From CAVQAH01 sp963784195 (GTDB taxonomy: Bacteria; Acidobacteriota; Vicinamibacteria; Vicinamibacterales; 2-12-FULL-66-21): a stretch of 64,000 bases of DNA. Shown here piece by piece: positions 15,815 to 25,500 of the stretch. The position numbers were made by a program, and so were the translations under genes. The notes under the pieces were generated by a model. That model searched no databases and was not told the origin of the DNA. It was given only the letters and a program-made list of their open reading frames with translations. Location: NCBI GenBank assembly GCA_963784195.1, contig CAWARA010000009.1:124001-188000 (forward strand), written 5' to 3'. Numbering within the stretch: position 1 is the stretch's first letter; every line of letters begins with the position of its first letter.

Positions 15815-18800
15815 CCCATGGCCCGCCGAAAGAAGGTCCCGGTCAAGGGATCGACCCGCAAGAGTCGTCGCGAAGGAAACGGCGCGGCGGAAAGGCGTCA
15901 CCGCCTCCTGACAATCCGCTCCTGCGACACGAGGAGCTCGACATCGATCGCCGCATCGAAGGCGAAGATCAGGTCGTCGAGAGCCCGAGCCTGGTCGCGG
16001 CCATGGCAGCCGCAACCGGAAAGCGCGCGCGTGCGAAGCGCGTCAAGAAATCCAGGGAGAGCACGGTCAAGCGGCTCTGCAAGCTTCGACTGGCAGCCCT
16101 GGCGAAGTCCGGTGTGCTTCCCGGTGACGAGTTCGCCGGTCCGACGCGCGCGCCACGGCGGCGGCTGTCGTCAGCGGCGCCGGGAGGCGTCGAACTCGTG
16201 CAGCCTGTGGCGGGCACCAGCAATTGGGTCCAACTCGGACCCACGGCCATACCGAAAGGCCAGACGTATTCATCCGCCAGAGTGCTCGTCACGGGACGAG
16301 TCACGGCGATCGTGATTCACCCCACGAACACCAACGTCATCTATATCGGGACCGCGCAGGGCGGCGTCTGGAAGACGACCGACGGCGGACTCAACTGGCA
16401 ACCGAAGTCGGATCACGAGATCTCTCTCGCGATCGGCGCGCTGGCGATGGACCAGAGCAACCCGCTCGTGCTCTATGCCGGCACAGGCGAAGGCAACTTC
16501 TCGGGCGACAGCTATTACGGCAACGGCGTGCTGAAAACGACCGACGGCGGGAACACCTGGACGACGCTCGCACAGACCACGTTTACGGGCGTACGGTTCA
16601 GCCGAATCGCGATCACGCCGGGCACACCTTCACGCCTCTTCGCCGCAACCGGCGAGGGCGTGTTCCGGAGCACCGACAGCGGCGCGACCTGGACGAAGAT
16701 GACCGGCTCGTCGCTCCCGACACTCAACGCGACCGATGTGTGCATCGATCCCGCGTCGCCGTCCACGGTCTACGTCGCATTCTGGGGGGCCGGCGTCTAC
16801 AAGACGACGGCGGCTGGTGCGGCGGGGCAGCCCGCATGGACGAAACTCGCCGGCGGCCTTCCGTCTACCGGGTTCACCCGCATCGCGCTCGGCCTCTCAC
16901 CATCGTCGCCCAACACCATCTACGCGCTGATAGCCGGCCCAGGTAACAGCTACTCGCTCAATCAGTTCCTTCGCTCGACTGACGCGGGCACGAACTGGAC
17001 GTCGATTCCCCTTCCCGGTGGAAACATCGGCGGACAGGGGTTCTACAACATCGACGTGACGGTGGACCCAACCACGCCCGACATCGTGTTCCTCTGCGGA
17101 ATCTCGGTGTGGAAGGCGGTGCGGAACAGCGGAACGGGCGTGTGGACGATCACCGAAGTGGGCGCCACGATTCACCCCGACAACCACGCGCTGGCCTTTC
17201 AGCCCGGAAACCACTCGATCGTGTATGCGGGAAACGACGGCGGGATCTACAAGTCCATCAATGGCGGCGCGACCTGGAGCGACACGATCAACGAAGGTCC
17301 GTGCATCACGCAGTTCGAGTTCATCGATCAGCACCCCACCTCCGACGCCGTCGTCTTCGGTGGCACGCAGGACAACGGCACCGAGCAGTTCCGGAACTCT
17401 CCCGTCTTCTGTCATGCCGACGACGGCGACGGCGGGTACTGTGCGGTCGATCGGCTGCAGCCGAAGAACGTCATCAGCACCTACTACGGCCCGAGCCCGA
17501 AGCGCTCCACCCAGGGTGGAAAGTTCGCAACGTGGTTCGACGTCAGCGGCGGCATCACCGGCTCGTCGCTGTTCTATCCGCCACTGACGCTCGACGATAC
17601 CAACCCGAGCAACATCGCGATCGGCACGAACCTGATCAACCTCGATGCGTCGCAGGGTGCCGGCGGTTGGCCGACGAAGGTCAACCTGCCCGGCATGACC
17701 GGCAACGTGTCGGCTATCCACTACGTGAACTCGAACCTGATTTACGCCGGAACGACGCAGGGTCGCGTTTACCGGCTCACCAAGACCGGAACGACATGGT
17801 CGGCCGTGGCCATCAGCGCCTCCCCGCTGCCCGGACAGTACATCTGGGACGTCACGGCGCGACCAGACGATGTCAACACGGTGATCGTGGCGATGTCAGG
17901 CTTTGGCATCTCGCACGTGTGGCGTGGTGTGGTCGCCGCCGGCGGCATGTCTGCAACGTGGACCAACATCAGCGGCGCATTGCCAGACATTCCGGTCAAT
18001 GCGCTGGTGATCGATCCTGCCGCGCCGAACACTTACTACATCGCCACTGACGTCGCCGTCTACCGGACGTTGAACGGCGGGACGACGTGGGCGCAGTTCA
18101 GCCAGGGCCTGCCCAACTGCGCCGTGTTCGATCTGCGCCTGCACCAACCCTCGCGGCTCCTGCGCGCAGGTACGCACGGACGAGGCCTCTGGGAGCGGAA
18201 ACTCGATGTTCCCGCGCAACCCGATGCCGATATCTTCGTTCGCGACCATCTGATGTCGACGGCGCGAGAGGCGCCGACACCCGGCGGCGTCACCGCGGCA
18301 TTCGAGGATCCACTTCAACATGTCGCGCTCGGTGATGCGCTGTGGTGGTGGCAATGCGCCGACATCAAGGTCGACACCCTGCAGGGATCACCGCCCGACT
18401 ACCAGATGCCGGTCGCGTCCGTCGACTACGCCGCCTACGAAAGCCGGCTCGAACATCGAGATGCCCAGCGCGGCCGGGTCAACCGTGTGTACGTGCAGCT
18501 GCACAACCGGGGGATCGTGCCGGCGGCCAACGTCACGGTCAAATTGCTCTATGCCGATGCGTCTGCCGGCCTTCCCCCGCTGCCATCGGACTTCTGGACG
18601 GCGTTTCCAAACGACTCCGCGACGACCACGATCTGGAAACCGATCGGCACGGCGAAGGTCGTTCCCTCGGTTTCACCGGTCGAGCCGACGGTGATCGAAT
18701 GGGACTGGACTACACCGACCTCGGCTGCCGATCACACGTGCCTGCTGGTCGTTACCGACAGCGCATCAGATCCGATTCCGGCCTCCAGCAAGATCTTCGA

Positions 18801-19312
18801 CGTCGGCATGCTCGTCCAGAACGAGAAGCGAGTCGGCTTGAAGAACCTGCACGTGATCAACGCGGTGCCCGGCACCATGTCGACGTCAATGCTGCAGTTC
18901 TTCAGCAGCCGCGGCACCGCTGACGTCATCCGCCTGCTGCCCGGCAATGCCGGCGGCTGGGAAGTGGGATTCATCTGGCCGCGCGGTCTGACCAGCCAGT
19001 CGGCAATCGGCGCTCAGAGATCTCGGCTGGGTGAGCCGAGCGCCAAGGGCGGGCATGCTTACGGCGCTTCGGGAGAGATACGGAAACCAGCTCACAGGCC
19101 TGGACACGACGCGCATGCTCACGCTGACCGATCTCGACCGCGGCGCACGGCTCGAGGGCGTGAGAATCCCGCGCGCCGGATTGAAGGGCCTGCTGGTCCT
19201 GACGCCTCCGTCGAGACGACGACCGGATGGGAGTCTGACCGTGATTCAGGAGGAAGAAGGCCGCGTCGTTGGCGGCAACACCTTCGTGCTGCGAATGCCC
19301 GGACCGCGCTGA
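15811..19312 (+). CDS. BNR/sortilin-like beta-propeller protein, frameshifted near its end
   Basis: About 1,165 residues once the frame is repaired. The N-terminal ~130 residues are basic and low-complexity, with PPPDNPLLRHEELD echoing the small gene upstream. A beta-propeller region (about 16200-18220) then has repeated Asp-boxes: TTDGGLNWQP, TTDGGNTWTTLA, STDSGATWTKM, INGGATWSD, LNGGTTWAQF. A CARDB-like region follows (HNRGIVPAANVTVKLLYADA). Near 19054 one extra base shifts the frame; the true C-terminus is in the next frame and ends with GGNTFVLRMPGPR at 19312. The in-frame start is GTG 15811, overlapping the previous stop. ATG 15818 gives a Lys/Arg-rich start but needs another frame change near 15880. 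No signal peptide seen. Ligand unknown; the fold suits glycan or protein binding. Confidence 0.8.
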
Positions 19313-19330
19313 CAGACCCGGCGCGTCGAC

Positions 19331-19425
19331 GAGACACGAACCACGGACCACGGCACAAACGAGCACGACACTCGCGACGTCGCGACGTCATTCTCGTTGC
19401 GTCGTTCGTCGTGCCGTCGTGAACG
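19331..19425. repeat. GTGGTTCGT-type palindromic repeat, diverged copy
   Basis: Inverted-repeat words (ACACGAACCACGGACCACGGCAC answered more loosely by GTCGTTCGTCGTGCCGTCGTG) between the BNR gene and the ACT gene. It belongs to the family seen at 30731, 35110, 37815 and 46881 but is the most divergent. Confidence 0.55.
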
Positions 19426-19466
19426 TTCGCGAAGACCCGTCTGGGCCGTGGTTGGAAGTGTGATGT

Positions 19467-19865
19467 CTAGCCCAGAAGTTTGATCGCCTTCGGAAGGTCG
19501 CTCTCTGAGACCGCGATGACCGCGGCGGTGGTTCGGGTGCGCGAGGTGGACGTCGCATACGCGTAGCGGACGTTGATGTTCGCCTTGGCGAGCTTCTCGA
19601 CGGCTTTCGCCAGCGCGCCCGGTCTGTTCTTGACCTCGACGAAGAGTACGTCCTCGGCTACGAACTTGTAGCCAGCCTTCGAGAGGGCGTTCGCCGCTTG
19701 CTCGCGGTTTGCCACCAGCAGCCGGATCATGGCGTTGTCGCGGCCGGACTCCGGCGCCGATAGCGCGAGCAGGTTCACGCCGCCGTGGGCGAGGTCGCGG
19801 CAGAGCCTGGCCAGCGTGCCGATCTGGTTGTCGAGCGCGAGGTTGAGCTGAGTGGCGGAGGGCAT
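19467..19865 (-). CDS. Tandem ACT-domain protein
   Basis: 132 residues made of two ACT-like units. The first starts LNLALDNQIGTLARLCRDLAHGGVNLLALSA and the second LFVEVKNRPGALAKAVEKLAKANINVRYAYA. The Gly-Thr/Pro-Gly turns that bind amino acids in ACT domains are present in both. It probably senses a free amino acid and regulates a partner enzyme; no enzyme domain is attached and no biosynthetic gene adjoins. Three bases separate it from the stop of the thioesterase gene upstream, so the two are likely co-transcribed. Confidence 0.88.
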   Translation of the reverse strand: MPSATQLNLALDNQIGTLARLCRDLAHGGVNLLALSAPESGRDNAMIRLLVANREQAANALSKAGYKFVAEDVLFVEVKNRPGALAKAVEKLAKANINVRYAYATSTSRTRTTAAVIAVSESDLPKAIKLLG

Positions 19866-19868
19866 AGG

Positions 19869-20315
19869 CTACCCGTTCAAGTCCTTCCTGTCGCGCAGCC
19901 CCATGATCGTCGCCACGAGCGTGGCAATGCGCGACTCGACACCGTTTTGAATGGCCATGACGTCGGCCTGGCACACGGTGATGGTCCTGCCGGCGCGCAC
20001 CACCCGGCCGCGCGCGACGAACGCTTCGCCCTGTGCCGGCGCGAGCAGGTTGATCTTGAATTCAATGCTCAGGACCGCCTGTCCGGCCGGCATCAGGCTG
20101 TACGCGGCGTAGCCACAGGCGCTGTCGGCAATCGTCGCGACGATGCCGCCGTGCATGAAGCCGTGTTGCTGGGTGAGGGTCCGGTCGTACGGCAACCAGA
20201 TGTCGATCTCGCCAGGCGCAACGTGCGTGAGCTTCGCGCCGATGGTGGTCATCACCTGCTGTCGGCCGAAGCTCTCCCGCACACGATCGGCAAACTGGCT
20301 GTCGGCTGGCGTCAC
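19869..20315 (-). CDS. PaaI-type hotdog thioesterase
   Basis: 148 residues with the hotdog fold: HGFMHGGIVATIADSACGYAAYSLM carries the characteristic His-Gly-Gly and catalytic acidic residue, followed by LSIEFKINLLAPAQGE and ARGRVVRAGRTITVCQADV. It hydrolyses acyl- or aryl-CoA thioesters. I start at GTG 20313-20315, which overlaps the DUF1579 stop as GTGA. The longer frame upstream belongs to the DUF1579 C-terminus. It is the second gene of a DUF1579-thioesterase-ACT operon. Confidence 0.87.
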   Translation of the reverse strand: MTPADSQFADRVRESFGRQQVMTTIGAKLTHVAPGEIDIWLPYDRTLTQQHGFMHGGIVATIADSACGYAAYSLMPAGQAVLSIEFKINLLAPAQGEAFVARGRVVRAGRTITVCQADVMAIQNGVESRIATLVATIMGLRDRKDLNG

Positions 20316-20868
20316 TTGACCTTGGTGCCCTTCGACTCCATTGATCGGTGCCCATTTGCCGTCAGGCCCCTGGAACTCCATCGTGAAGGTCTGAACGGTC
20401 GGAGAGACCTGCTTTGATCGTGACTCGCGATTTGATCTTCTGACCACCCATCAGGCCCTCGTCAGTGTACGTCCACGTATCACCCTGAACAGTGCCTTTG
20501 GCCACACTGGTCATCACCATGCCCGAGTTGTCGGTGCCGTAGTACGTGTAGACCTTTTCCTCAGGGCTGTAGCTCAGGATCCCAAGACTCTTCATCGGGC
20601 CCGTCGGGCCCTTGCCTTCAGCACGGCAGATCACCGAGAACCCTCCCTGGAACCACTCGCACGTGTCCTTCCCGGTGATCTTGCCGCCGGGACCCATAGG
20701 ACCGGGTTTCATTTCACCCTCGCTCGTCCACGTGCCGACGAAATACGCGAGCTTTTGATGTTCGGGGCCCGGCTTCGGCGCAGGTGGCGCCTGAGCGAGT
20801 GCGGCGAGGTGACCCACGACGACCAGAGCAGCAACAGAAGCGGCGAGGAACGCGACCTTTCGTCTCAT
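20312..20868 (-). CDS. Exported DUF1579-like protein, two frame breaks near the 3' end
   Basis: About 185 residues after repair. The signal peptide is 1-26 (LAASVAALVVVGHLAALAQ); the body has HQKLAYFVGTWTSEGEMKPGPM, DTCEWFQGGFSVICRAEG, YSPEEKVYTYYGTDNSG and TWTYTDEG, the pattern of DUF1579 lipocalin-like proteins. ATG 20866-20868 has AGGAGG six bases upstream. Frame changes near 20408 and near 20330 are needed to reach SPTVQTFTMEFQGPDGKW and then the terminal KGTKVK with TGA at 20312-20314. That TGA overlaps the thioesterase GTG. Function unknown; it may bind a hydrophobic ligand in the periplasm. Confidence 0.75.
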
Positions 20869-20952
20869 GAGCTTCCTCCTGTTGGCGGTTCTCACATGGC
20901 TCGTGCCGAATATATCAACATGCCCGGATTCTGCAATGTCCGCCGGTGAGTT

Positions 20953-21256
20953 CATGGAGGGGACGGAGGACACGGAACGAGCTTCAACTCGGAGAAACGG
21001 AGACACGGAGGCATGAAGCGACTATGTGGGTACGCCGATGCCGCCGCGCGCGCGCGGCGAGCGATCGGCTGATACCCCGGGACCACAAGTCACGATGCGC
21101 AGACTGGTGACTTGTGATCCCGGGGTATCAGCCGATCGCCCGGCCCGGCCGATGGCCGGGCCGGCATCGGCTGGAGAGCCAGTCCTATCACGGGTGCCTC
21201 CGTTTCTCCGTGTCTCCGTTTTTGAAGCTCGTTCCGTTCACTCCGTCTCCTCCCTG
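20953..21256. repeat. Palindromic intergenic element PIE, copy 2
   Basis: Same plan as copy 1: G/A-rich arm (GGGGACGGAGGACACGG, CAACTCGGAGAAACGGAGAC), long central stem at 21061-21139, GC hairpin GGCCCGGCC/GGCCGGGCC, and answering C/T-rich arm. It fills the space between the promoter of the DUF1579 operon and the second permease gene. Confidence 0.9.
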
Positions 21257-21313
21257 CCCGGGGCTCGTCCCAAAGACTCATTGCAGCCCTCCCTTTCGGC
21301 CTAGGATTGCTGA

Positions 21314-23772
21314 ATGGAGAGCTTCCTTCAGGACGTCCGCTTTGCCGTTCGCGGGTTGCGCAAGGACCCGGGGTTCACGATTGTCGCGCTGCTGACGCTG
21401 GCGCTGGGCATCGGCGCCAACAGCGCGATCTTCACGGTGGTGAACGCCGTGGTCCTGAGACCGCTGCCCTTCCCTGAGCCGGAGCGGCTGGTGCGCGTGA
21501 CGGCGGACTTTGCGGCGCTGGGCACGACCGACATCGGCATGTCGGCGCCGGAGCTGTTCGACTACCGCGACCGGGCGGACATCTTCGAGAGCATCGCCGG
21601 CCTGTATCCAATCAACGCCAACCTCACGCAGGTCGATCAGCCCGAGCGCGTCGAGGTGATGCTGGTCAGCCCGACCTACTTCTCGCTGCTTGGTGCGCAG
21701 CCGGCACTCGGCCGCGTGTTCGGGCCGGAGGATAACCATCCCGGGATCGCGGAGGTCGCCGTCATCAGCGACGCCTTGTGGAAGCGCCGGTTCGGGGGAG
21801 CGCCGGACGTCCTGGGAAGGACCCTGCGCATAGACGACGACAGCTACGCGATCGTCGGCGTGATGCCGCCGGCATTCAGACATCCGGGGATGTCTCTCAG
21901 AACCGACGTCGAGCTGTGGGCGCCCGCCGGCTACAGCGCGAACCCGTTCGGGCCGCCGGCCCGGGGGGCGTATTTCCTGAGCGGCAGCATCGCGAGGCTG
22001 AAGCCGGGGATCAGCGTCGCCGACGCGCAGCAGCGGCTCAACGCGTTCGGGCAGAAGCTGCGGCAGGAGTTTCCCAACGACTATCCGGCACGGACGTCGT
22101 GGACGCCTCGCCTCGTCCCACTTCAGGACGACCTGGTGGGCAACGTGCGCCCGGTGCTGTTGTTCCTGCTTGGCGCCGTCGGGCTCGTGCTCGCCATCGC
22201 GTGCGCCAACATCGCCGGCCTTCTGCTCGCGCGTGCCTCAGCGCGGCAGCGCGAGCTGGCCATGCGCCGCGCCCTTGGTTCCGGCCGCAGCCGCATCATC
22301 CGGCTGTTGTTGACCGAGAGCGTGCTGCTCGCCCTCGCCGGCGGTGTGCTCGGACTGTGGCTGGCGGCGTTGGGCGTCGACGTGCTGCTGGCGATGGTGC
22401 CGTCGGGGCTGCCACGAACTGCGGAAGTGCATGTCAGCGGCAGCGTCGTCGCGTTCTCGTTCGCGGCCGCCGTGCTGACCGGTGTGCTCTTCGGGCTGGC
22501 ACCAGCCATTCAGTTCTCGAGCCCAAACGTGCTCAACACGCTGAAGGACGGCCAATCGCGCGGCAGCTCGTCCCGGCGCGGCATTCGTCCGCTCCTTGTC
22601 GCCGCGGAGTTTGCCCTCGCGATGGTGCTGCTCGTCGGCGCCGCGCTGCTGGTACGAAGCTTCTGGCGGCTGCAGCAGGTCGAGCCCGGGTTCGAAAGTC
22701 AGAACGTTCTGACCGCGCGTGTGTGGCTTCCACGGCCCAACGATCCGGCGCGTGGCAAGTACCTGTCGCACCCGCCTCGTCTCGCCCTGTTCGATGAGGT
22801 GCTGCGCCGGGTGCGCGAGCTGCCGGGTGTCGACAAGGCGGCAATCGTCATGAACCTGCCGCTCGACGGCCAGCGCGGATTCGCTCCGCTGACGATCGAT
22901 GGCCGCGATCCGGCCGACACGGTCCCGACCGTGCAGCCGAATTTCGCATCTCATGACTACTTCGACGTGATGCGCATTCCCGTCGTGTCGGGCCGCGCGT
23001 TCAACGCGGAAGACACGACGCGCGGGGCGCCGGTCGCGCGTGATCAGCCAGACGATGGCGCAAGCGATATTTCGCCGACAGCGATCCGATCGGCCGCCGG
23101 GTCCGATTCGGTGGTCCGTCGTCGACGGCACCCTGGATCACGATCGTCGGCGTCGTGGGCGACGTGCTCAACGAGCGCCTCGAGCTCGAGCCGCGGCCGA
23201 TGCTGTACCGGCCGATGACGCAACAGACGAATCTCACGCTGGCGCTCGTGGTCCGATCGGGCGCCGATCCGGCACGCCTGTCAGACGGTCTGTCGAGAGC
23301 CGTCCGCGCAGCCGATGCCGACCTCCCCACGTTTGCCATCCGGACCATGCAGGAGATCGAAACGGCGGCGACCGCGTCCAGGCGCTTTTCGATGCAGCTC
23401 CTCGGCGCATTCGCCCTGCTCGCGCTCCTGCTTGCGGCAATCGGCATCTACGGCATGACGACGTACCTGGTCAGCCAGCGTACGCGGGAAATCGGCATCC
23501 GCGTTGCGCTCGGCGCGACGCCGCTCTCGGTGCTCCGCCTGATCGTCGGCTACGCGCTGACGCTGGCGGGCGGCGGGGTGCTGGTGGGCATCGTGGCCGC
23601 GCTCGTCGTCACGCCGCTCATGCGCGGCATGCTGTTCGACGTCAGCCCGACGGATCCGGCGACCTTCATCTCGATCATCAGCACGCTGGTGGCGACGGCC
23701 GTCATCGCAGCATTCAGACCCGCACGCCGCGCAGCGCGCGTCGACCCGATGCAGGCTCTCCGGGCTGACTAG
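21314..23772 (+). CDS. MacB/FtsX-type ABC permease, ADOP family (2), frameshifted
   Basis: About 818 residues after repair. The N-terminus is MESFLQDVRFAVRGLRKDPGF, then the first membrane anchor (LTLALGIGANSAIFTVVNAV), first MacB core to ~265, FtsX helices ~280-420, second core, and last three helices ending in MQALRAD. Two single-base insertions close together interrupt it: one near 23037 (after RGAPVA, continuing as VISQTMAQA) and one near 23065 (continuing as RYFADSDPIGRRVRFG). Both sides are highly conserved, so a recent indel or an assembly error is more likely than old decay. No adjacent ATPase or PadR gene. It is followed directly by the large repeat LR copy A. Confidence 0.82.
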
Positions 23773-23826
23773 AGACGGGCCACGGGATCAACTCACAACT
23801 TCCAACTCCCAACGCCAAGAGGCTCT

Positions 23827-24790
23827 CTGCTGCTGAAACCCGTCAGGTAGTTGAAGTCGTCAACTCCGAGAGCTCGCGAGAGCCGGACCAGTCGAGCGAG
23901 AGCTCACGGCTGACCGACGCAGCGCCGAGCCTTGTCGCGGCGCAGCGACGGACCTGGCTTCGTCCGCGAGCCGGAAAACGGCCGTACGCTCGGGAACGCT
24001 CGCTGCGCTCAGCCCGCGCGCCGCGGCGAGTACGGATGCGTGTGTGCGGCACACGCCAGGCGCACTGATGCGCCGGGGGTTGTCAGATCGATGCGGATCA
24101 CAGGGACGGAACTCGCCGCGGCGAATCGCTGCCGCCCGTTTTCCGTGCGCCCGCGTGCACCAGACGGCGCGTGCCTCGGCTCCAAGCGGCCTCGCGCCGG
24201 CCAAGGCCGGCACTGCGTGCCCGGCACGCCCTGCTCATTGACCATCAACAGTTGACATCGCTACGCGTCGGGCTGGAGGACGCAGTGCCGCCTTCGCAGC
24301 GACGGGCCTGGCTTGGGCCGATGCACCGCCGTCGGAGCACGCCTGACGCACGGCGAAGCCGGAACGCGCCCGCAGCGATTCCGCGCGGCGACTTCCCAGC
24401 GTGTGATCCGTGGCGATGGTGACAACCACCAGGCGCATCAGTGCGCCTGGCGGATGTCGTCACATGACCATCCCTTAGTCGCCGCGGCTGCGAGCGCAGC
24501 GAGAGTATGAGCGGAGGGCGCGTTCCCGGCGTGCGGAGTCGGCGGTCGTCGGGCGAAGCCAGGTTCGTCGCTGCGCTCGCGGCAGCTCTGACAGCGCCAA
24601 TCACCCGACGGGTCTCGGATCGACTGAGGCTCCCTTGGGAGTGCGAGTTGGAACCATGGCCGGTTACTGAGCCATCTTCTCGATCCGCGACCACTCATCG
24701 TCGCTGACCGGCATCACAGACAGCCGCGCCACCCGTACGAGAGGGAACGTTGCGAACGACTTGCCCGTCCTGATCGACGCGAGCGTGTTG
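23827..24790. repeat. Large dispersed repeat LR, copy A (includes gene ends)
   Basis: About 960 bases with no credible gene, clearly related to the region 42100-43440 read on the opposite strand. It begins with the last ~25 coding bases of a glgB-like gene (CTGCTGAAACCCGTCAGGTAG) although no glgB is here, and ends with a 3' fragment of an EVE-domain gene. Inside are inverted modules, including the palindromes GGCGCACTGATGCGCC (24059-24074) and GGCGCATCAGTGCGCC (24432-24447), which face each other around a ~360-base interior and make a large hairpin possible. Short ORFs here are repeat translations. Confidence 0.85.
24664..24790 (-). pseudogene. 3' fragment of an EVE-domain gene
   Basis: The translated end reads TLASIRTGKSFATFPLVRVARL, followed by SVMPVSDDEWSRIEKMAQ and a stop. 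It is nearly identical to the last 42 residues of the complete EVE gene at 41809-42210. The rest of that gene is absent; similarity stops at about 24790, where the word CCAACTCCCAAC begins. It is part of LR copy A and not expressed as a full protein. Confidence 0.88.
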
Positions 24791-25192
24791 GGAGTTGGGA
24801 ATTGGAAACTGGGAGTTGACGCGACTAGCGCAAGTCCAACGCCATGAGTGAACAGAGCATCACCGAGCACCGTCGGTGTGCGACCGGCCGCCTCCCTGCG
24901 TTGAACGCGCGCAGTCCTCGGGGACCCACGGCCACGAGTAGCTCGAATCGAGGGTTAGATCGCTCTTCGAGCAACGAGCAACGAGCGACCAGCAACGATC
25001 CACGGACAGTCAGTTCGCGTTTTCCGCGTCAAGGTGAGATTTTGACGAGGCTGACTAGCTGACTAAAGTCAGTCGTTAGTCAGACTTCAAGACCATCGGT
25101 TTCACAAATACTCAGGGATTTCACAAGGCGTCTCGGCATCCAACGTGCTAAACCAATCGGTGATATATCTTACAAGTTCTATATCTAAATAG
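24791..25192. other. Non-coding stretch before the two-component genes
   Basis: No credible gene. It holds GTTGGGAGTTGGG-type words (24787-24820), half of a GTGGTTCGT-family repeat around 24970-25010 (GAGCAACGAGCAACGAGCGA), a nested hairpin at 25051-25083, and an unusually AT-rich patch at 25160-25190 (GATATATCTT, TATATCTAAATA) that is the best promoter candidate in the window for the genes that follow. Confidence 0.6.
25051..25083. promoter_or_regulatory. Nested hairpin of CTGACT/AGTCAG words
   Basis: Outer arms CTGACTA and TAGTCAG (7 bases) enclose inner arms CTGACT and AGTCAG (6 bases) with a two-base loop. It is located ~110 bases upstream of the AT-rich promoter-like patch. An operator or a terminator are both possible. 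Confidence 0.4.
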
Positions 25193-25444
25193 GTGCGAGA
25201 GATGCGAGACAACGAGACCCAGGTGCCCACTCACGTGATGCTCTCTCCTTCTCCAACTGGAGAAGCTCGGATATTTGCTGTTCTGAAGGCTGATCGTCGA
25301 CAGGTAAGCGATCGTCGAATGACCCACAGGGGTGGACGCCGCTCGACGGATGCGGTCGAACATGGCGCGGTCAACCGCGGTGTCCTGCGGCCGAGCCCAT
25401 TGGAACGAACGTTTCTGGAGCCGGTTGCCGTTCTCTGCCGCTGA
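25193..25444 (+). CDS. Small protein with DRR-DRR-RGGRR motif
   Basis: Up to 83 residues. The notable stretch is DRRQVSDRRMTHRGGRRSTD at residues ~34-53, a pattern I recognise from short proteins and N-terminal tails in environmental bacteria but for which I know no function. The region upstream is AT-rich and promoter-like, and the histidine-kinase gene starts 57 bases downstream, so it may be a leader gene of the two-component operon. The RBS is weak and the last 25 residues look unremarkable; the true frame may differ. Confidence 0.4.
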   Translation: MREMRDNETQVPTHVMLSPSPTGEARIFAVLKADRRQVSDRRMTHRGGRRSTDAVEHGAVNRGVLRPSPLERTFLEPVAVLCR

Positions 25445-25500
25445 TTCGGGCCGACACCCGAAAGCGTTTCGCGCGATTTGCGGGAGTAGGGGATACTGAC

